Position numbers and translations under genes: made by a program | The notes under the pieces: generated by a model | What the model was told of the DNA's origin: nothing | Databases searched by the model: none | What the model saw: only the letters and a program-made list of their open reading frames with translations | DNA from: Microbacterium excoecariae | Lineage (GTDB): Bacteria; Actinomycetota; Actinomycetes; Actinomycetales; Microbacteriaceae | Direction of reading: 5' to 3' | Assembly (NCBI RefSeq): GCF_011326725.1 | Contig: NZ_JAANCO010000001.1 | Location: 1,897,115-1,961,114, forward strand | Length of the DNA: 64,000 nucleotides | Shown here: positions 43,048 through 52,237 of the stretch, piece after piece | How positions within the stretch are numbered: position 1 is the first letter of the stretch | How the letters are laid out: the number at the start of each line of letters is the position of its first letter

Positions 43048-43637
43048 CGCGCCCGCTCCACGCGCGCTTCGAGCCCCCGCCGCACCGCGGGCCACTCCCC
43101 CGCGAGGATCGAAAACACGACCGTGTCGCGCACGTGTCCATCGGGCATGATGCGGTGGCTGCGCAGCACACCGTCCTGCTTCGCGCCCAGCCGGGCGATC
43201 GCCTGGCGCGAGGCGTGGTTGTGCCAGTGCGTGCAGAACTGGACCGCGATGCATCCGAGCTCGTCGAACGCGCGCTCAAGAAGCAGGAGCTTCGCCGCGG
43301 GATTGATGCCGGTGCCCTGGGCCGACGGCCGCAACCAGGTGTATCCGATTTCCAGCCGCCTGTTCAGCGCATCGAGGGAGCAGAACGAGGTCATGCCGAC
43401 CGCGGTGCCAGACGCAGTGTCGACGATCGCCCACGGCGCCATCTCGCCCGCCCGCTGCCGGGCGAGGCGACGGTCGATTTCCGCCGAGACGTCGCCCGGC
43501 GCCGGGATCGAGGTGAACCACAGCCGCCACACATCGCCGTCGGCCGACGCCTGGCGCAGATCCGCCGCGTGTTCCGGCGCGAGCGGCTCGAGCCGGGCGC
43601 GGGTGTTCTCCAGGAGCGGCGTGTGCTCGAAGCTCAT
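43044..43637 (-). CDS. GNAT family N-acetyltransferase (RimJ/RimL type)
   Basis: 197 residues from the ATG at 43637. N-terminal LENTRARLEPLAPEHA and the acetyl-CoA loop RPSAQGTGINPAAKLLLL, then SRQAIARLGAKQDGVLRSHR, are typical of RimJ/RimL-type enzymes. An upstream ATG at 43643 exists, but TAGGTT (43649-43644) is 6 bases before 43637, which favours the shorter start on a leaderless mRNA. Substrates in this family include protein N-termini and small molecules; not determinable here. Confidence 0.85.
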   Translation of the reverse strand: MSFEHTPLLENTRARLEPLAPEHAADLRQASADGDVWRLWFTSIPAPGDVSAEIDRRLARQRAGEMAPWAIVDTASGTAVGMTSFCSLDALNRRLEIGYTWLRPSAQGTGINPAAKLLLLERAFDELGCIAVQFCTHWHNHASRQAIARLGAKQDGVLRSHRIMPDGHVRDTVVFSILAGEWPAVRRGLEARVERAR

Positions 43638-43642
43638 CCGCA

Positions 43643-43649
43643 TAACCTA
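43643..43649. promoter_or_regulatory. Overlapping divergent -10 hexamers of the GNAT and Nudix genes
   Basis: On the plus strand TAACCT (43643-43648) is 6 bases before the Nudix ATG at 43655. On the minus strand TAGGTT (43649-43644) is 6 bases before the GNAT ATG at 43637. The two boxes share 5 bp, so only one polymerase can open the site at a time. Confidence 0.55.
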
Positions 43650-43654
43650 TCGTC

Positions 43655-44128
43655 ATGGGAACTCCGGAATTCGTCCTCAACCTGCGCGCGAAAATCGGGC
43701 ACGATCCCCTCTGGCTGGCGGGCGTCACCGCCGTCGTGGTCCGCGGCGACGACGTGTTGCTCGTGAAGCGCGCGGACAACGGCCGCGTGACGCCCGTGAC
43801 CGGCATCATCGACCCGGGCGAGGATCCGATGACCGCGGGGATCCGCGAGGTGAGCGAGGAGGCGGGCATCACCGCCGAGCCCGAGGCGCTCGTGTGGGTG
43901 CACGCGCTGCCGCCCATAACCTATCCGAACGGGGACCAATCGCAGTACCTCGACATCGTCGTCCGGTGTCGCGCGGACGGAGGCGAGCCCTACCCCGCGG
44001 ACGGCGAGAACACACGGGCGTGGTGGTGCCGCGTCTCGGAGCTCGACGCGGCCGGCCTGGACCCGGACATGCGCGAGCGGATCCGCGTCGCGCTCGAGCA
44101 CGAGGGATCCGCGAGGTTCACCGCGTGA
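43655..44128 (+). CDS. Nudix hydrolase
   Basis: 157 residues. The Nudix box is GIIDPGEDPMTAGIREVSEE followed by AGI, i.e. the full Gx5Ex7REUxEExGU pattern with REVSEE intact. VTPVTG and the HALPPITYPNGDQSQYLDIVV segment resemble actinobacterial Nudix proteins of unknown substrate. The start is set by the TAACCT box. It overlaps the next Nudix gene by 4 bases (GTGA). Confidence 0.88.
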   Translation: MGTPEFVLNLRAKIGHDPLWLAGVTAVVVRGDDVLLVKRADNGRVTPVTGIIDPGEDPMTAGIREVSEEAGITAEPEALVWVHALPPITYPNGDQSQYLDIVVRCRADGGEPYPADGENTRAWWCRVSELDAAGLDPDMRERIRVALEHEGSARFTA

Positions 44129-44544
44129 TCGATCACGAGGCACGGCGGATCCACGTGAGCGCCGTTGTGCTGCGGCACCCCGACGACGGACGGATCCTCA
44201 CGGTCCGCAAGCGCGGCACGAGCATGTTCATGCAGCCGGGCGGCAAGCCCGAGCCGGGCGAGAGCGCCGTGGACGCGGCCGTGCGCGAGATCCGCGAGGA
44301 GCTCGGCGTCGCGCTCGAGCCGACCGCCATGCGCCTGCTCGGCGTGTTCGAGGCGCCCGCCGCGAACGAAGGCGGATACGCCGTGCGGGGAACGGTGTTC
44401 ACGCATCCTCCCGTAAAGGTGCACGCGCCCGCCGCGGAGATTGAGGAGCTGCGCTGGGTGGATCCGGACGGGGCGCTCGCGGACGACCTCGCGCCGCTCA
44501 TGGTGACGCGGATCCTGCCGGCCCTGCGCGCCGCGGCCGCCTAA
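44125..44544 (+). CDS. Nudix hydrolase
   Basis: 139 residues from the GTG at 44125. The Nudix box is GGKPEPGESAVDAAVREIRE then ELGV, complete. It begins RIHVSAVVLRHPDDGRILTVRKRGT, like many small-nucleotide or dNTP-cleaning Nudix enzymes. It is translationally coupled to the preceding Nudix gene. Its TAA stop lies in the left arm of repeat copy C, which separates it from the convergent gcvP. Confidence 0.88.
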   Translation: MIDHEARRIHVSAVVLRHPDDGRILTVRKRGTSMFMQPGGKPEPGESAVDAAVREIREELGVALEPTAMRLLGVFEAPAANEGGYAVRGTVFTHPPVKVHAPAAEIEELRWVDPDGALADDLAPLMVTRILPALRAAAA

Positions 44545-44605
44545 GTCCACAATTCTCCGACAAATCTCCGCCTCAGGGGGCAAGAGTTGTCGGAGAATTG
44601 TGGAT
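44545..44605 (+). repeat. 61-bp palindromic repeat, copy C (inverted orientation)
   Basis: Same 61-bp length but opposite orientation to A and B, judged by the CAAGA-TTG segment beside one arm. Flanked arms 44542-44562 and 44588-44608 match at 20 of 21 positions, the exception being a G-T pair. Relative to A/B both arms change together (ATTTCTCCGG versus AATTCTCCGA), so pairing is kept. Confidence 0.85.
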
Positions 44606-44611
44606 TTAGGG

Positions 44612-47437
44612 TTAGGCGAACGCCTCGATGGGTGGGCAGGCGCAGACAAGGTTGCGGTCGCCGTAGGCCTGGTCGATGCGGCGCACGGGGGGCCAGTATT
44701 TGCCGGCGGGGCCGGCCGGGAAGGCCGCGAGCTCGCGCGGGTAGGCGTGCGGCCAGTCGCTCGTCGCGACGGACTCCGCGGTGTGGGGCGCGCCCACGAG
44801 CGGGTTGTCGTCCGCGGGCCACTCCCCCGCCGCCACGCGCGCGGCCTCGTCCGCGATCCGGATCATGGCGTCGCAGAACCGGTCGAGCTCGCCCAGGTCC
44901 TCCGACTCGGTCGGCTCGACCATGAGCGTGCCCGCGACGGGGAACGACATCGTCGGCGAGTGGAACCCATAGTCGACGAGGCGCTTGGCCACGTCGTCCA
45001 CCGTGATGCCGGTCTCCTCGCGGAGCGGGCGGAGATCGACGATGCACTCGTGCGCCACGCGACCGTCGTCGCCCGTGTACAGGATCGGGAAGCGATCCGA
45101 CAGGCGCGCCGCGACGTAGTTCGCCGCGAGCACGGCGGACGCGGTCGACTCCGCGAGGCCCTCGCGGCCCAGCATCCGGATGTACGCCCACGTGATCGGC
45201 AGGATGCTCGGCGACCCGTAGGGCGCCGCCGACACCGGGCCGATGCCCTCGCGGTGCTCCTGCGCCATCGCGTGCGACGGGAGGAACGGCGCGAGGTGCG
45301 CCTTCGCGGCGACGGGCCCAACGCCGGGGCCGCCGCCGCCGTGCGGGATCGCAAACGTCTTGTGCAGGTTGAGGTGCGAGACGTCCCCGCCCAGGTCCCC
45401 GAACCGCGCCTGCCCGACGAGGGCGTTGAGGTTCGCGCCGTCGATGTAGACCTGCCCGCCCGCCTCGTGGACGGCGGCGGTCACCTCGAGCACGTCGTGC
45501 TCGAACACCCCGTGCGTGGACGGGTACGTGATCATGAGCGCCGCGAGCGTGCCCGCGTGCGCGGCGATCTTCGCCCGCAGGTCCGCGAGGTCCACGTTCC
45601 CGCGCTCGTCGCACGCCACCACCACGACGCGCAGGCCCGCGAGCACGGCGCTGGCCGCGTTCGTGCCGTGCGCGGACGAGGGGATCAAACACACGTCGCG
45701 CCCGCCGTCGCCGCGGGAATCGTGGAAGCGGCGGATCGCGAGGAGCCCCGCGAGCTCGCCCTGCGATCCCGCGTTCGGCTGCAGCGACACGGCGTCGTAC
45801 CCCGTCAGGTCGGCGAGCCACTCTTCGAGCTCGCGGATCATCTCGAGGTAGCCCGTCACGCGCTCGGCTGGCGCGAACGGGTGGATCCGGCTGAACTCGG
45901 GCCACGACGACGCCTGCATGGCCGCCGCGGGGTTGAGCTTCATCGTGCAAGACCCGAGGGGGATCATGCCGCGGTCGAGCGCGTAGTCCTTGTCGGCGAG
46001 GCGCTTCAGGTACCGCATCATGGCCGTCTCGGAGCGATGCTCGCGGAACACGGGGTGCGTCAGGTAGGCGTCGCGGCGGGCCAGCGCGCCCGGGAGGGCG
46101 GATCCGGCCGCCTCGACCGGCGGAACCCCGAAGGCCGCCGCGACGGCCGCGAGGTCGGCCGGCGTGGTCGCCTCGCCCACCGAGACGCCGACCGTGTCCG
46201 CGTCGACGAGGTGGAGCAGCACGCCGTCGGCGTCCGCCCGCCGCACGACCTCCGCGGCCCTGCCGGGAACGACCGCGCGCACCGTGTCAAAGAACTCGCC
46301 GTGCACGAGCGCGATTCCGCCGTCGCGGAGCGAGGCCGCCAGGCCGGCCGCGCGCGCGGCGATGTCCGTCGCGATCCCGCGGATCCCGTCCGGGCCGTGG
46401 TACACGGCGTACATCGAGGCCATGACCGCCAGGAGCACCTGCGCAGTGCAGATGTTGCTCGTCGCCTTCTCGCGGCGAATGTGCTGCTCGCGCGTCTGCA
46501 GCGCGAGGCGGTAGGCGGGCTGGCCGTCGGCGTCGCGGGACACGCCCACGAGGCGCCCCGGCAGCTGTCGCTCGAGCCCCTGGCGCACCGCCATGAAGCC
46601 CGCGTGCGGCCCGCCGAAGCCGAGCGGCACGCCGAAGCGCTGCGTGGACCCCACGACGATATCGGCGCCCAGCGAGCCGGGCGAGGCGATCAGCGCGAGG
46701 GCCATGAGGTCCGCCGCGACGACCGCCTGGGCGCCCCGGTCGTGCGCCGCCTGGATCGCCGCGGACGGATCCCAGACGCGGCCCGAGGCCCCCGGATACT
46801 GCACGAGGAGGCCGAAGAACGCCTCCGGCAGGTCCTCGCCGCCCGCCAGGTCGCGCTCCGCGAGATCGATCCCGACCGCCGACGCGCGCGTCGCGAGCAC
46901 GGCCTTCGTCTGGGGCAGCGCGTCGGCGTCCACGACGAAGACGGGCGAGGCCTGTCCGCGCACGGCCCGTCGGGCGAGCAGCATCGCCTCGACCGCGCTC
47001 GTCGCCTCGTCGAGCATCGACGCGTTCGCCACCGGCACGCCCGCGAGGTCCGCGACCATGGTCTGGAAGTTCAGCAGGGCCTCGAGCCGCCCCTGGGAGA
47101 TCTCGGGCTGGTACGGCGTGTAGGCGGTGTACCAGGACGGGTTCTCGAAGACGTTGCGCTGGATCACCGCCGGGGTGATCGTGTCGCTGTACCCGAGCCC
47201 GATCAGGGGGCTCGCGACGCGGTTCTTCGCCGCGAGAGCGCGCAGCTCCGCGAGGGCCTGTGCCTCGCTCACGCCCTCCGCCGGGACGGCGCCCGCCGCG
47301 CCGGCGGAGCGGATCGCCTCCGGCACGGCCGCGCGGAGGACGCCGAGAGCGGAGCTGCCCTCCGCGCCGATCGCGGCGGCCATGCGCTCCTGCGCGCCGA
47401 TCGTGCCGACGTGGCGCTCGAGGAACGGGCGCGTCAC
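44612..47437 (-). CDS. gcvP: Glycine decarboxylase (P protein)
   Basis: 941 residues from the GTG at 47437, full-length single-chain P protein. N-terminal [20 protein letters not shown]; the PLP lysine is in [18 protein letters not shown]. It decarboxylates glycine and loads the aminomethyl group on GcvH. The start overlaps the gcvH stop by 4 bases. Last gene of the gcvTHP operon; it ends 4 bases from repeat copy C, which may serve as the terminator. Confidence 0.95.
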   Translation of the reverse strand: MTRPFLERHVGTIGAQERMAAAIGAEGSSALGVLRAAVPEAIRSAGAAGAVPAEGVSEAQALAELRALAAKNRVASPLIGLGYSDTITPAVIQRNVFENPSWYTAYTPYQPEISQGRLEALLNFQTMVADLAGVPVANASMLDEATSAVEAMLLARRAVRGQASPVFVVDADALPQTKAVLATRASAVGIDLAERDLAGGEDLPEAFFGLLVQYPGASGRVWDPSAAIQAAHDRGAQAVVAADLMALALIASPGSLGADIVVGSTQRFGVPLGFGGPHAGFMAVRQGLERQLPGRLVGVSRDADGQPAYRLALQTREQHIRREKATSNICTAQVLLAVMASMYAVYHGPDGIRGIATDIAARAAGLAASLRDGGIALVHGEFFDTVRAVVPGRAAEVVRRADADGVLLHLVDADTVGVSVGEATTPADLAAVAAAFGVPPVEAAGSALPGALARRDAYLTHPVFREHRSETAMMRYLKRLADKDYALDRGMIPLGSCTMKLNPAAAMQASSWPEFSRIHPFAPAERVTGYLEMIRELEEWLADLTGYDAVSLQPNAGSQGELAGLLAIRRFHDSRGDGGRDVCLIPSSAHGTNAASAVLAGLRVVVVACDERGNVDLADLRAKIAAHAGTLAALMITYPSTHGVFEHDVLEVTAAVHEAGGQVYIDGANLNALVGQARFGDLGGDVSHLNLHKTFAIPHGGGGPGVGPVAAKAHLAPFLPSHAMAQEHREGIGPVSAAPYGSPSILPITWAYIRMLGREGLAESTASAVLAANYVAARLSDRFPILYTGDDGRVAHECIVDLRPLREETGITVDDVAKRLVDYGFHSPTMSFPVAGTLMVEPTESEDLGELDRFCDAMIRIADEAARVAAGEWPADDNPLVGAPHTAESVATSDWPHAYPRELAAFPAGPAGKYWPPVRRIDQAYGDRNLVCACPPIEAFA

Positions 47438-47814
47438 GCGTCGGCCCCCGTGAGCGCCGCGTAGGCGGCGCGGTCGAGGAGGCCCGCGACGTCGCCGTCC
47501 ACGCGCACCTTCACGAGCCAGCCGTCGCCGAACGGATCCGCGTTCACGAGCGCCGTGTCGGCGTCGGCCGCGTCGTTGACCTCGACGACCGTGCCCGACA
47601 CGGGCGCGTAGAGCTCGGACACCGACTTGGTCGACTCGATCTCGCCCATGACGTCGCCCGCGGCGATCTCCTGGCCGACGGTCGGCATGTCGATGTAGAC
47701 GACGTCGCCGAGCTGCTCGGCGGCGTGGTCGGTGATGCCGATCGTCGCGATGTCGCCCGAGACGGCGACCCATTCGTGCTCGGCGGTGTAGGACAGGGCG
47801 GTGAGATCGGTCAT
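47434..47814 (-). CDS. gcvH: Glycine cleavage H protein
   Basis: 126 residues. The lipoyl lysine is Lys63 in [14 protein letters not shown]. The lipoate arm shuttles the aminomethyl group between GcvP, GcvT and the dihydrolipoyl dehydrogenase. The ATG overlaps the gcvT stop by 4 bases and its own stop overlaps gcvP by 4, so stoichiometric translation is expected. Confidence 0.95.
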   Translation of the reverse strand: MTDLTALSYTAEHEWVAVSGDIATIGITDHAAEQLGDVVYIDMPTVGQEIAAGDVMGEIESTKSVSELYAPVSGTVVEVNDAADADTALVNADPFGDGWLVKVRVDGDVAGLLDRAAYAALTGADA

Positions 47815-48920
47815 TTCTGGCTCCGGTAGAAGGGAAGGTCGGTGCGGGTCGCGGGGATGTGCGTGCCGCGGACGTCGATCGCGAGCGCCGCGTCGACGGC
47901 GTCGGGATCGACGTACGCCATCGCGATGGGGTGGCCGAGGGTGGGGCTGAGGGCGCCGCTCGTGACCTCGCCGACGACGCGGTCGCCCGCGTAGACGGCG
48001 TAGCCGGCGCGGCCCGCGCGGCGGCCCTCGCTCGACAGACCCACGAGCACGCGGGCGCCCGGCCGCGGCACGGTCGCCTCCTCGCCGACGAACCCGGTCT
48101 TGTCGGCGGGGATGATGCGCCCGAGGCCGGCCTGGGCCGGAACGACGCCCCGGCCGAGTTCGTGCCCGTAGAGCGGCATGCCCGCCTCGAGGCGGAGCGT
48201 GTCGCGCGCGGCGAGGCCGGCCGGCACGAGGCCGTCCTCGGCCCCGGCCGCGAGGAGCGCGCGCCACAGGTCCGCGGCGAGCGCCGCGGGCACGTACAGC
48301 TCGAAGCCGTCCTCGCCCGTGTAGCCCGTGCGGCCGACGAGAAGGTCGGATCCACCGAACCTCGCCCACGCGAACCCGTAGTTCTTCACCTCGCCGAGGC
48401 CCTCGGCCCCGTCGATCTCGCCCATGCGCTCGAGGATCCGCCGGGATGCGGGACCCTGCAGGGCGAGGAGGGCGTAGGCGTCCGACTGGTCGTCGACCGC
48501 GACATCCGCCGCGCCGGACGCGCGCTCGGCGAGCGCGGCGGCGACGTCCTCGCGGTTACCGGCGTTAGCGACGACGAGGAACGCGTCGTCCGCGAGGCGG
48601 TAGATCACGAGGTCGTCGATGATCCCGCCGTCCGGCGCGAGGATCATCGTGTACTTCGCCCGCCCCACCGCGACGCGCGAGAGCCGGCCCGCGAGCGCGG
48701 CGTCGAGGAAGGATCCCGCGCCCGCGCCCGAGACGAGGATCTCGCCCATGTGGGAAATGTCGAAGAGGCCGGCGCGCTCGCGCACGGCGCGGTGCTCGGC
48801 GAGATCGGAGGTGTAGCGCACGGGCATGCGCCACCCGCCGAAGTCGGTGAACGTCGCGCCGAGCGCGGCGTGTTCGGCGGCGAGCGGCGTCTCGCGGAGG
48901 GGCGGTGGAGGGGACGACAT
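47811..48920 (-). CDS. gcvT: Glycine cleavage T protein (aminomethyltransferase)
   Basis: 369 residues. [14 protein letters not shown] with the conserved Asp region, [13 protein letters not shown] and [17 protein letters not shown] are folate-binding T-protein signatures. It moves the methylene group to tetrahydrofolate, releasing ammonia. First gene of gcvTHP; the ATG at 48920 is preceded by GGGAGAACTCC, part of a 9-bp stem that may hide the Shine-Dalgarno downstream of the glycine riboswitch. Confidence 0.95.
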   Translation of the reverse strand: MSSPPPPLRETPLAAEHAALGATFTDFGGWRMPVRYTSDLAEHRAVRERAGLFDISHMGEILVSGAGAGSFLDAALAGRLSRVAVGRAKYTMILAPDGGIIDDLVIYRLADDAFLVVANAGNREDVAAALAERASGAADVAVDDQSDAYALLALQGPASRRILERMGEIDGAEGLGEVKNYGFAWARFGGSDLLVGRTGYTGEDGFELYVPAALAADLWRALLAAGAEDGLVPAGLAARDTLRLEAGMPLYGHELGRGVVPAQAGLGRIIPADKTGFVGEEATVPRPGARVLVGLSSEGRRAGRAGYAVYAGDRVVGEVTSGALSPTLGHPIAMAYVDPDAVDAALAIDVRGTHIPATRTDLPFYRSQK

Positions 48921-48973
48921 GGAGTTCTCCCGGTCGGGCGGACGCGCCCCGGTCGAGGCGCGATGAGAACTCC
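48921..48973 (-). promoter_or_regulatory. Shine-Dalgarno-sequestering stem of the glycine switch
   Basis: GGAGTTCTC (48973-48965 on the minus strand), right after the second aptamer, is the perfect complement of GAGAACTCC (48929-48921), which abuts the gcvT ATG and covers part of its Shine-Dalgarno. It is the likely expression platform. Confidence 0.6.
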
Positions 48974-49160
48974 CCCTCTGTCATGAACCTGAGAGCTTCG
49001 ACGCGACCGGGGTCGCGCCTTTCACCGTCGGCGGCAGCGCGGCACTACGTGCGCTGCTCTTTTCAGAGCGGCCGGATCCGTCAGCGGTAACGGCACCTGA
49101 GAGATTGGCGGGGAGGCTTGCTCCTTCGGTGACCGGGGTACCCCGGTACTCTCCCGCGCG
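48969..49160 (-). ncRNA. Tandem glycine riboswitch upstream of gcvTHP
   Basis: Minus-strand leader with two aptamers. The first runs from GCGGGAGAG through CCGAAGGAGCAAGCC and CTCCCCGCCAATCTCTCAGG. The second has CTCTGAAAAGAGC, GACGGTGAAAGGCGCGACC and GCTCTCAGGTTCATGACAGAG. Both conserved CTCTCAGG cores are intact, as expected for cooperative tandem glycine sensing. It ends about 48 bases before gcvT. Confidence 0.93.
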
Positions 49161-49201
49161 GATCGTGCGGCCTGTATTCGGTTGTGCGCCCTCAGCGTAC
49201 C

Positions 49202-49236
49202 CGCGGCGGGGCCGCCTGCACCACGGCCCCGCCGCG
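49202..49236 (-). terminator. Terminator of the thi operon
   Basis: 12-bp inverted repeat (49202-49213 with 49225-49236), 11-base loop, 2 bases after the thiD-tenA stop. A TACGCT just downstream (49199-49194, minus) may be the -10 for the glycine riboswitch transcript. Confidence 0.65.
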
Positions 49237-49238
49237 CG

Positions 49239-50684
49239 TCACGGGCGCTGCGCGAAGAAGGCGCGCTCGTGGCGGGCGGAGACGACGAACGCCTCGCGCA
49301 TCCGCTCGAGCGCGGCGTCGTCGGCGCGGTGCGCCGCCCGCTGGGTCCAGGCGATGGCCTCGCGCGTGGCGTCGCGAAACGCCGGGTCGTCGTAGGTCTG
49401 GAGCCAGTCCTCGTAGGGGTGCCCTGGCCGTGAGGCGCGGGCTAGCCGCCTCCCCACGTCGTCGTAGATCCAGAAGCACGGCAGGACGGCGGCCGCGAGG
49501 ACACCATGGTCGCCCGCGGCCGCGGCCGCCTCGAGATGTCCCAGGTAGGCGCGGGTCTCCGGCGAGGGCTCCGGCGGATCCCCGGCGACGCGCGAGCGGT
49601 GCAGCGCCATCTCGGTCTCGACGCACGCTCGCGCGGACGCGGCCCAGAAGGCGCGCTCGTCCGCGCTCGGCGCGATCTCGCCGAGCCCGGCCAGCACGCG
49701 CGCATAGGCCCCGAGGTAGACGGCGTCCTGCGCGAGGTAGTGCGCGAACCTTTCCTGCGACAGGGACCCGTCCCCGAGCGCCACGACGAACGGATCGCGG
49801 TCGATGTCCGCCCGGATCGGCGCGATGTCCTCCCACCACGACGCGCACTCGGCCCGGCGGCGCGGCGGCAGGGCGCCCGCGCGATGGGCGTGGGCGTGAT
49901 CGACGGGACCGGATCCGTGCCCCACGTCGAGCGCGTCGGCGGCCGCGAGCGCACCGCGGAGCCAGTCGCGGGCGAGGCGCGCCGCCCAGACCCAGTCGGC
50001 CTCCGCCGCGGCGATCGTGGCGAGCGCGGAGGAGAGGGAGCATCCGGTCCCGTGGGTGTGCGGCGTGTCGATGCGATCGCCCTCGAACCACACCATCTCG
50101 CCCCCGGGGTGAACGAGGGCGTCCGGGCAGTCCGCCGAGTCCAGGTGTCCGCCCTTCGCCAGCACCCGCACGCCGTGCCGCGCCGCCAGGATCCGCGCTT
50201 GCGCGGACAGCTCGTCCCGCGTGCGCGCACCGGGCGCCCCCACCAGGGCGGCGAGCTCCGGGACGTTGGGCGTCACGACGTCCGCGAGCGGGAGGAGCGC
50301 GTCGAGCGCGCCCTCGGCCTCGGCGCGAAGCAGGCGGTCCCCGCTCGTGGCGACGAGGACGGGGTCGAGCACGACCCGGGGCGCCCCCGACGGCCCCGCG
50401 AGCCAGCCCCGCACGACGTCGATCGTCGCCCGGTCCGCGAGCATCCCGATCTTGACGGCGTCGATCCGCACGTCCGCGGCGAGCGCGTCGAGCTGGGCGA
50501 CGAGCACGCCCGGCGGCGGAACGTGCACGGCTTGCACGCCCCGGGTGTTCTGCGCCGTGAGGGCCGTGATCGCGGCCATGCCATACCCGCCGCACGCGGC
50601 GATCGACTTCAGGTCCGCCTGGATCCCGGCGCCGCCCGACGGATCCGACCCCGCGATCGAGAGGACGTGGGGAACGCGCGTCAC
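49239..50684 (-). CDS. thiD: Bifunctional HMP/HMP-P kinase - TenA fusion
   Basis: 481 residues from the GTG at 50684. The N-terminal ThiD ribokinase-fold (about 1-260) has LSIAGSDPSGGAGIQADLK and the anion hole THGTGCSLSSALA. The C-terminal TenA domain (about 275-481) has ASWWEDIAPI, the conserved Cys in LPCFWIYDDVG and PYEDWLQTYDDPAF. ThiD phosphorylates hydroxymethylpyrimidine; TenA salvages pyrimidines from degraded thiamine, so the fusion joins salvage and synthesis. The start overlaps thiE by 4 bases. Confidence 0.92.
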   Translation of the reverse strand: MTRVPHVLSIAGSDPSGGAGIQADLKSIAACGGYGMAAITALTAQNTRGVQAVHVPPPGVLVAQLDALAADVRIDAVKIGMLADRATIDVVRGWLAGPSGAPRVVLDPVLVATSGDRLLRAEAEGALDALLPLADVVTPNVPELAALVGAPGARTRDELSAQARILAARHGVRVLAKGGHLDSADCPDALVHPGGEMVWFEGDRIDTPHTHGTGCSLSSALATIAAAEADWVWAARLARDWLRGALAAADALDVGHGSGPVDHAHAHRAGALPPRRRAECASWWEDIAPIRADIDRDPFVVALGDGSLSQERFAHYLAQDAVYLGAYARVLAGLGEIAPSADERAFWAASARACVETEMALHRSRVAGDPPEPSPETRAYLGHLEAAAAAGDHGVLAAAVLPCFWIYDDVGRRLARASRPGHPYEDWLQTYDDPAFRDATREAIAWTQRAAHRADDAALERMREAFVVSARHERAFFAQRP

Positions 50685-51340
50685 GCGGCCGCCCGCCATT
50701 CGGCCGCGAGGTCCGCCGCGGCCCGGCGCGGGTCCTCCGCGCGACACACGGCGCGCACGACGGCGACGCCGGCGGCGCCCGCCGCCCGCGCCGATGCCGC
50801 GTCCCCCGCCCCGAGGCCCCCGATCGCGACGACCGGCACCTCCCGCGCCGCGCGGCACGCGCGCGCGAGTCCGGCCCAGCCGAGGGGATCCGGATGGTCG
50901 GGCTTCGTGGGCGTCGCGCGGACGGCGCCCGCGCCGATGTAGTCGACGGTCCCCGCGGGCAGCGCGTGGATCGCGGCGATCTCGCGCGGCGTGCTGGCGC
51001 TCACCCCCACGACGGCGCCCTGGCCGACGAGCCCGCGAACGTCGCTGGCGGACAGGTCGGACTGTCCGACGTGGACGCCGTGGATCCGCGCGCCGGCCGC
51101 CGCGGCCGCGAGGTAGACGTCCACCCGGTCGTTGACGAGAAGGCGCGCCGTCCCGGACAGCGCCGCGGCGCACTCCGCCACCAGGTCCCGGAACGCCCCG
51201 GCCCCCAGCCGCTTCGCGCGCAGCTGGATTGTGCCCGCTCCCCCGGCCTCCGCCGCGGCCACGACCGCGGCGACGTCCCGCCCGGCGAGCGTCGCGAGGT
51301 CCGCCACGACGTAGGTGGCGAGCGCCGCGCGGGCGCTCAC
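50681..51340 (-). CDS. thiE: Thiamine-phosphate synthase
   Basis: 219 residues from the GTG at 51340. Signatures: GTIQLRAKRLGAG, LLVNDRVDVYLAA, GVHVGQSDLS, GAVRATPTKPDH and VPVVAIGGLGAG. It couples HMP-PP and thiazole phosphate to thiamine phosphate. It sits between thiM and thiD-tenA with 4-bp overlaps on both sides, so the three proteins are made together. Confidence 0.93.
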   Translation of the reverse strand: MSARAALATYVVADLATLAGRDVAAVVAAAEAGGAGTIQLRAKRLGAGAFRDLVAECAAALSGTARLLVNDRVDVYLAAAAAGARIHGVHVGQSDLSASDVRGLVGQGAVVGVSASTPREIAAIHALPAGTVDYIGAGAVRATPTKPDHPDPLGWAGLARACRAAREVPVVAIGGLGAGDAASARAAGAAGVAVVRAVCRAEDPRRAAADLAAEWRAAA

Positions 51341-52158
51341 GCGGCCACCTCGATCGGGCGGGCCGCGAGGTCGGCGGGCGCCACCTCGGCGAGCGCGTCG
51401 AGGAATGCGACGGCGAAGGATCCCGGACCGTCCGCGCGGCCCGCGGCGCGCTCGGACGCCTCGGCGTACAGCGCGTGCGCGGCCGCCACGCCCGCGGTCG
51501 GGCCCGCGTCGGCGGCGCAGGCGACGAGCGCCGCGACGAGGGCGCCCAGCGAGCACCCGCCTCCGGTCAGGCGCGTGAGCCACGCGCTGCCCCCGGGGAT
51601 CCGCAGCTCCCGCTCGCGCGCGACGACGAGGTCCTGCGGCCCGCTGACCGCGACCACGGCGCCCGTCTCGCGCGCGAGCCGGCGCGCCGCGGGGAGGGCC
51701 GAGTCGACGTCGCACGTCGCGTCCACCCCGCGCCCGGCCGCGGCCTCCCCCGCGAGCGCCCGGATCTCGGACGCATTGCCGCGGATCGCGGCGGGCCGGT
51801 CGGCGAGGAGCTCGCGCGCGAAGCCCGTGCGCAGGGTCAGGGCGCCGACGCCGACGGGGTCGAGCACCCACGGGGTTCCGGAGGCGCGCGCCGCGGCCAC
51901 AGCCTCGCGCATCGCCACGCGGGAGGCGTCGTGCGGCGTGCCGACGTTGACGAGGACGGCGGAGGCGGCCGCTGCGCACTCCGCGGCCTCCCCCGGCAGG
52001 TCCGCCATGACGGGCGCCGCCCCCGCCGCGAGGAGCGCGTTCGCCGTGACGTTCGTCACGACGGCGTTGGTCAGGCACTGGACGAGAGGCGCCTCGCGCC
52101 GCATGCGTTCCAGCGGGCCTGCGAGGTCGACGCCGTTCGGGCGCGCAACAGTGTGCAT
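51337..52158 (-). CDS. thiM: Hydroxyethylthiazole kinase
   Basis: 273 residues from the ATG at 52158. VQCLTNAVVTNVTANALLAA, GNASEIRALAG and the catalytic loop RLTGGGCSLGALVAA are diagnostic. It phosphorylates hydroxyethylthiazole for ThiE, a salvage step. Another ATG at 52164 touches the GGAGGG Shine-Dalgarno; spacing of 6 bases favours 52158. First gene of a salvage-type thi operon under a TPP riboswitch; no thiC or thiG is in the window. Confidence 0.93.
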   Translation of the reverse strand: MHTVARPNGVDLAGPLERMRREAPLVQCLTNAVVTNVTANALLAAGAAPVMADLPGEAAECAAAASAVLVNVGTPHDASRVAMREAVAAARASGTPWVLDPVGVGALTLRTGFARELLADRPAAIRGNASEIRALAGEAAAGRGVDATCDVDSALPAARRLARETGAVVAVSGPQDLVVARERELRIPGGSAWLTRLTGGGCSLGALVAALVACAADAGPTAGVAAAHALYAEASERAAGRADGPGSFAVAFLDALAEVAPADLAARPIEVAA

Positions 52159-52164
52159 GGACAT

Positions 52165-52237
52165 CCCTCCGCTCGTGTCACCGAGATCAGGTTCAGCGGG
52201 TGTGTTCTCAGTCCCCGGCGGGGACACCCCGTGTCTC
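52165..52237 (-). ncRNA. TPP (THI-box) riboswitch upstream of thiMED
   Basis: Minus strand reads CACGGGGTGTC, then GGGACTGAGAACACACCCG and CTGAACCTGATCTCGGTGA, closing with GAGCGGAGGGA, the conserved TPP aptamer. Its 3' closing segment GGAGGG is itself the thiM Shine-Dalgarno, so TPP binding should hide it and block translation. Confidence 0.93.

Noticed and set aside
41090..44608. The accessory patch read as a defence island or toxin-antitoxin locus
   Set aside because: The only defence-like gene is a broken AbiEi/DUF559 remnant; no AbiEii toxin, nuclease, methylase or phage gene is present. CPBP, GNAT and Nudix proteins alone do not support the call.
44600..47464. A 954-codon plus-strand open frame opposite gcvP
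   Set aside because: Shadow frame; gcvP is unmistakable on the minus strand.
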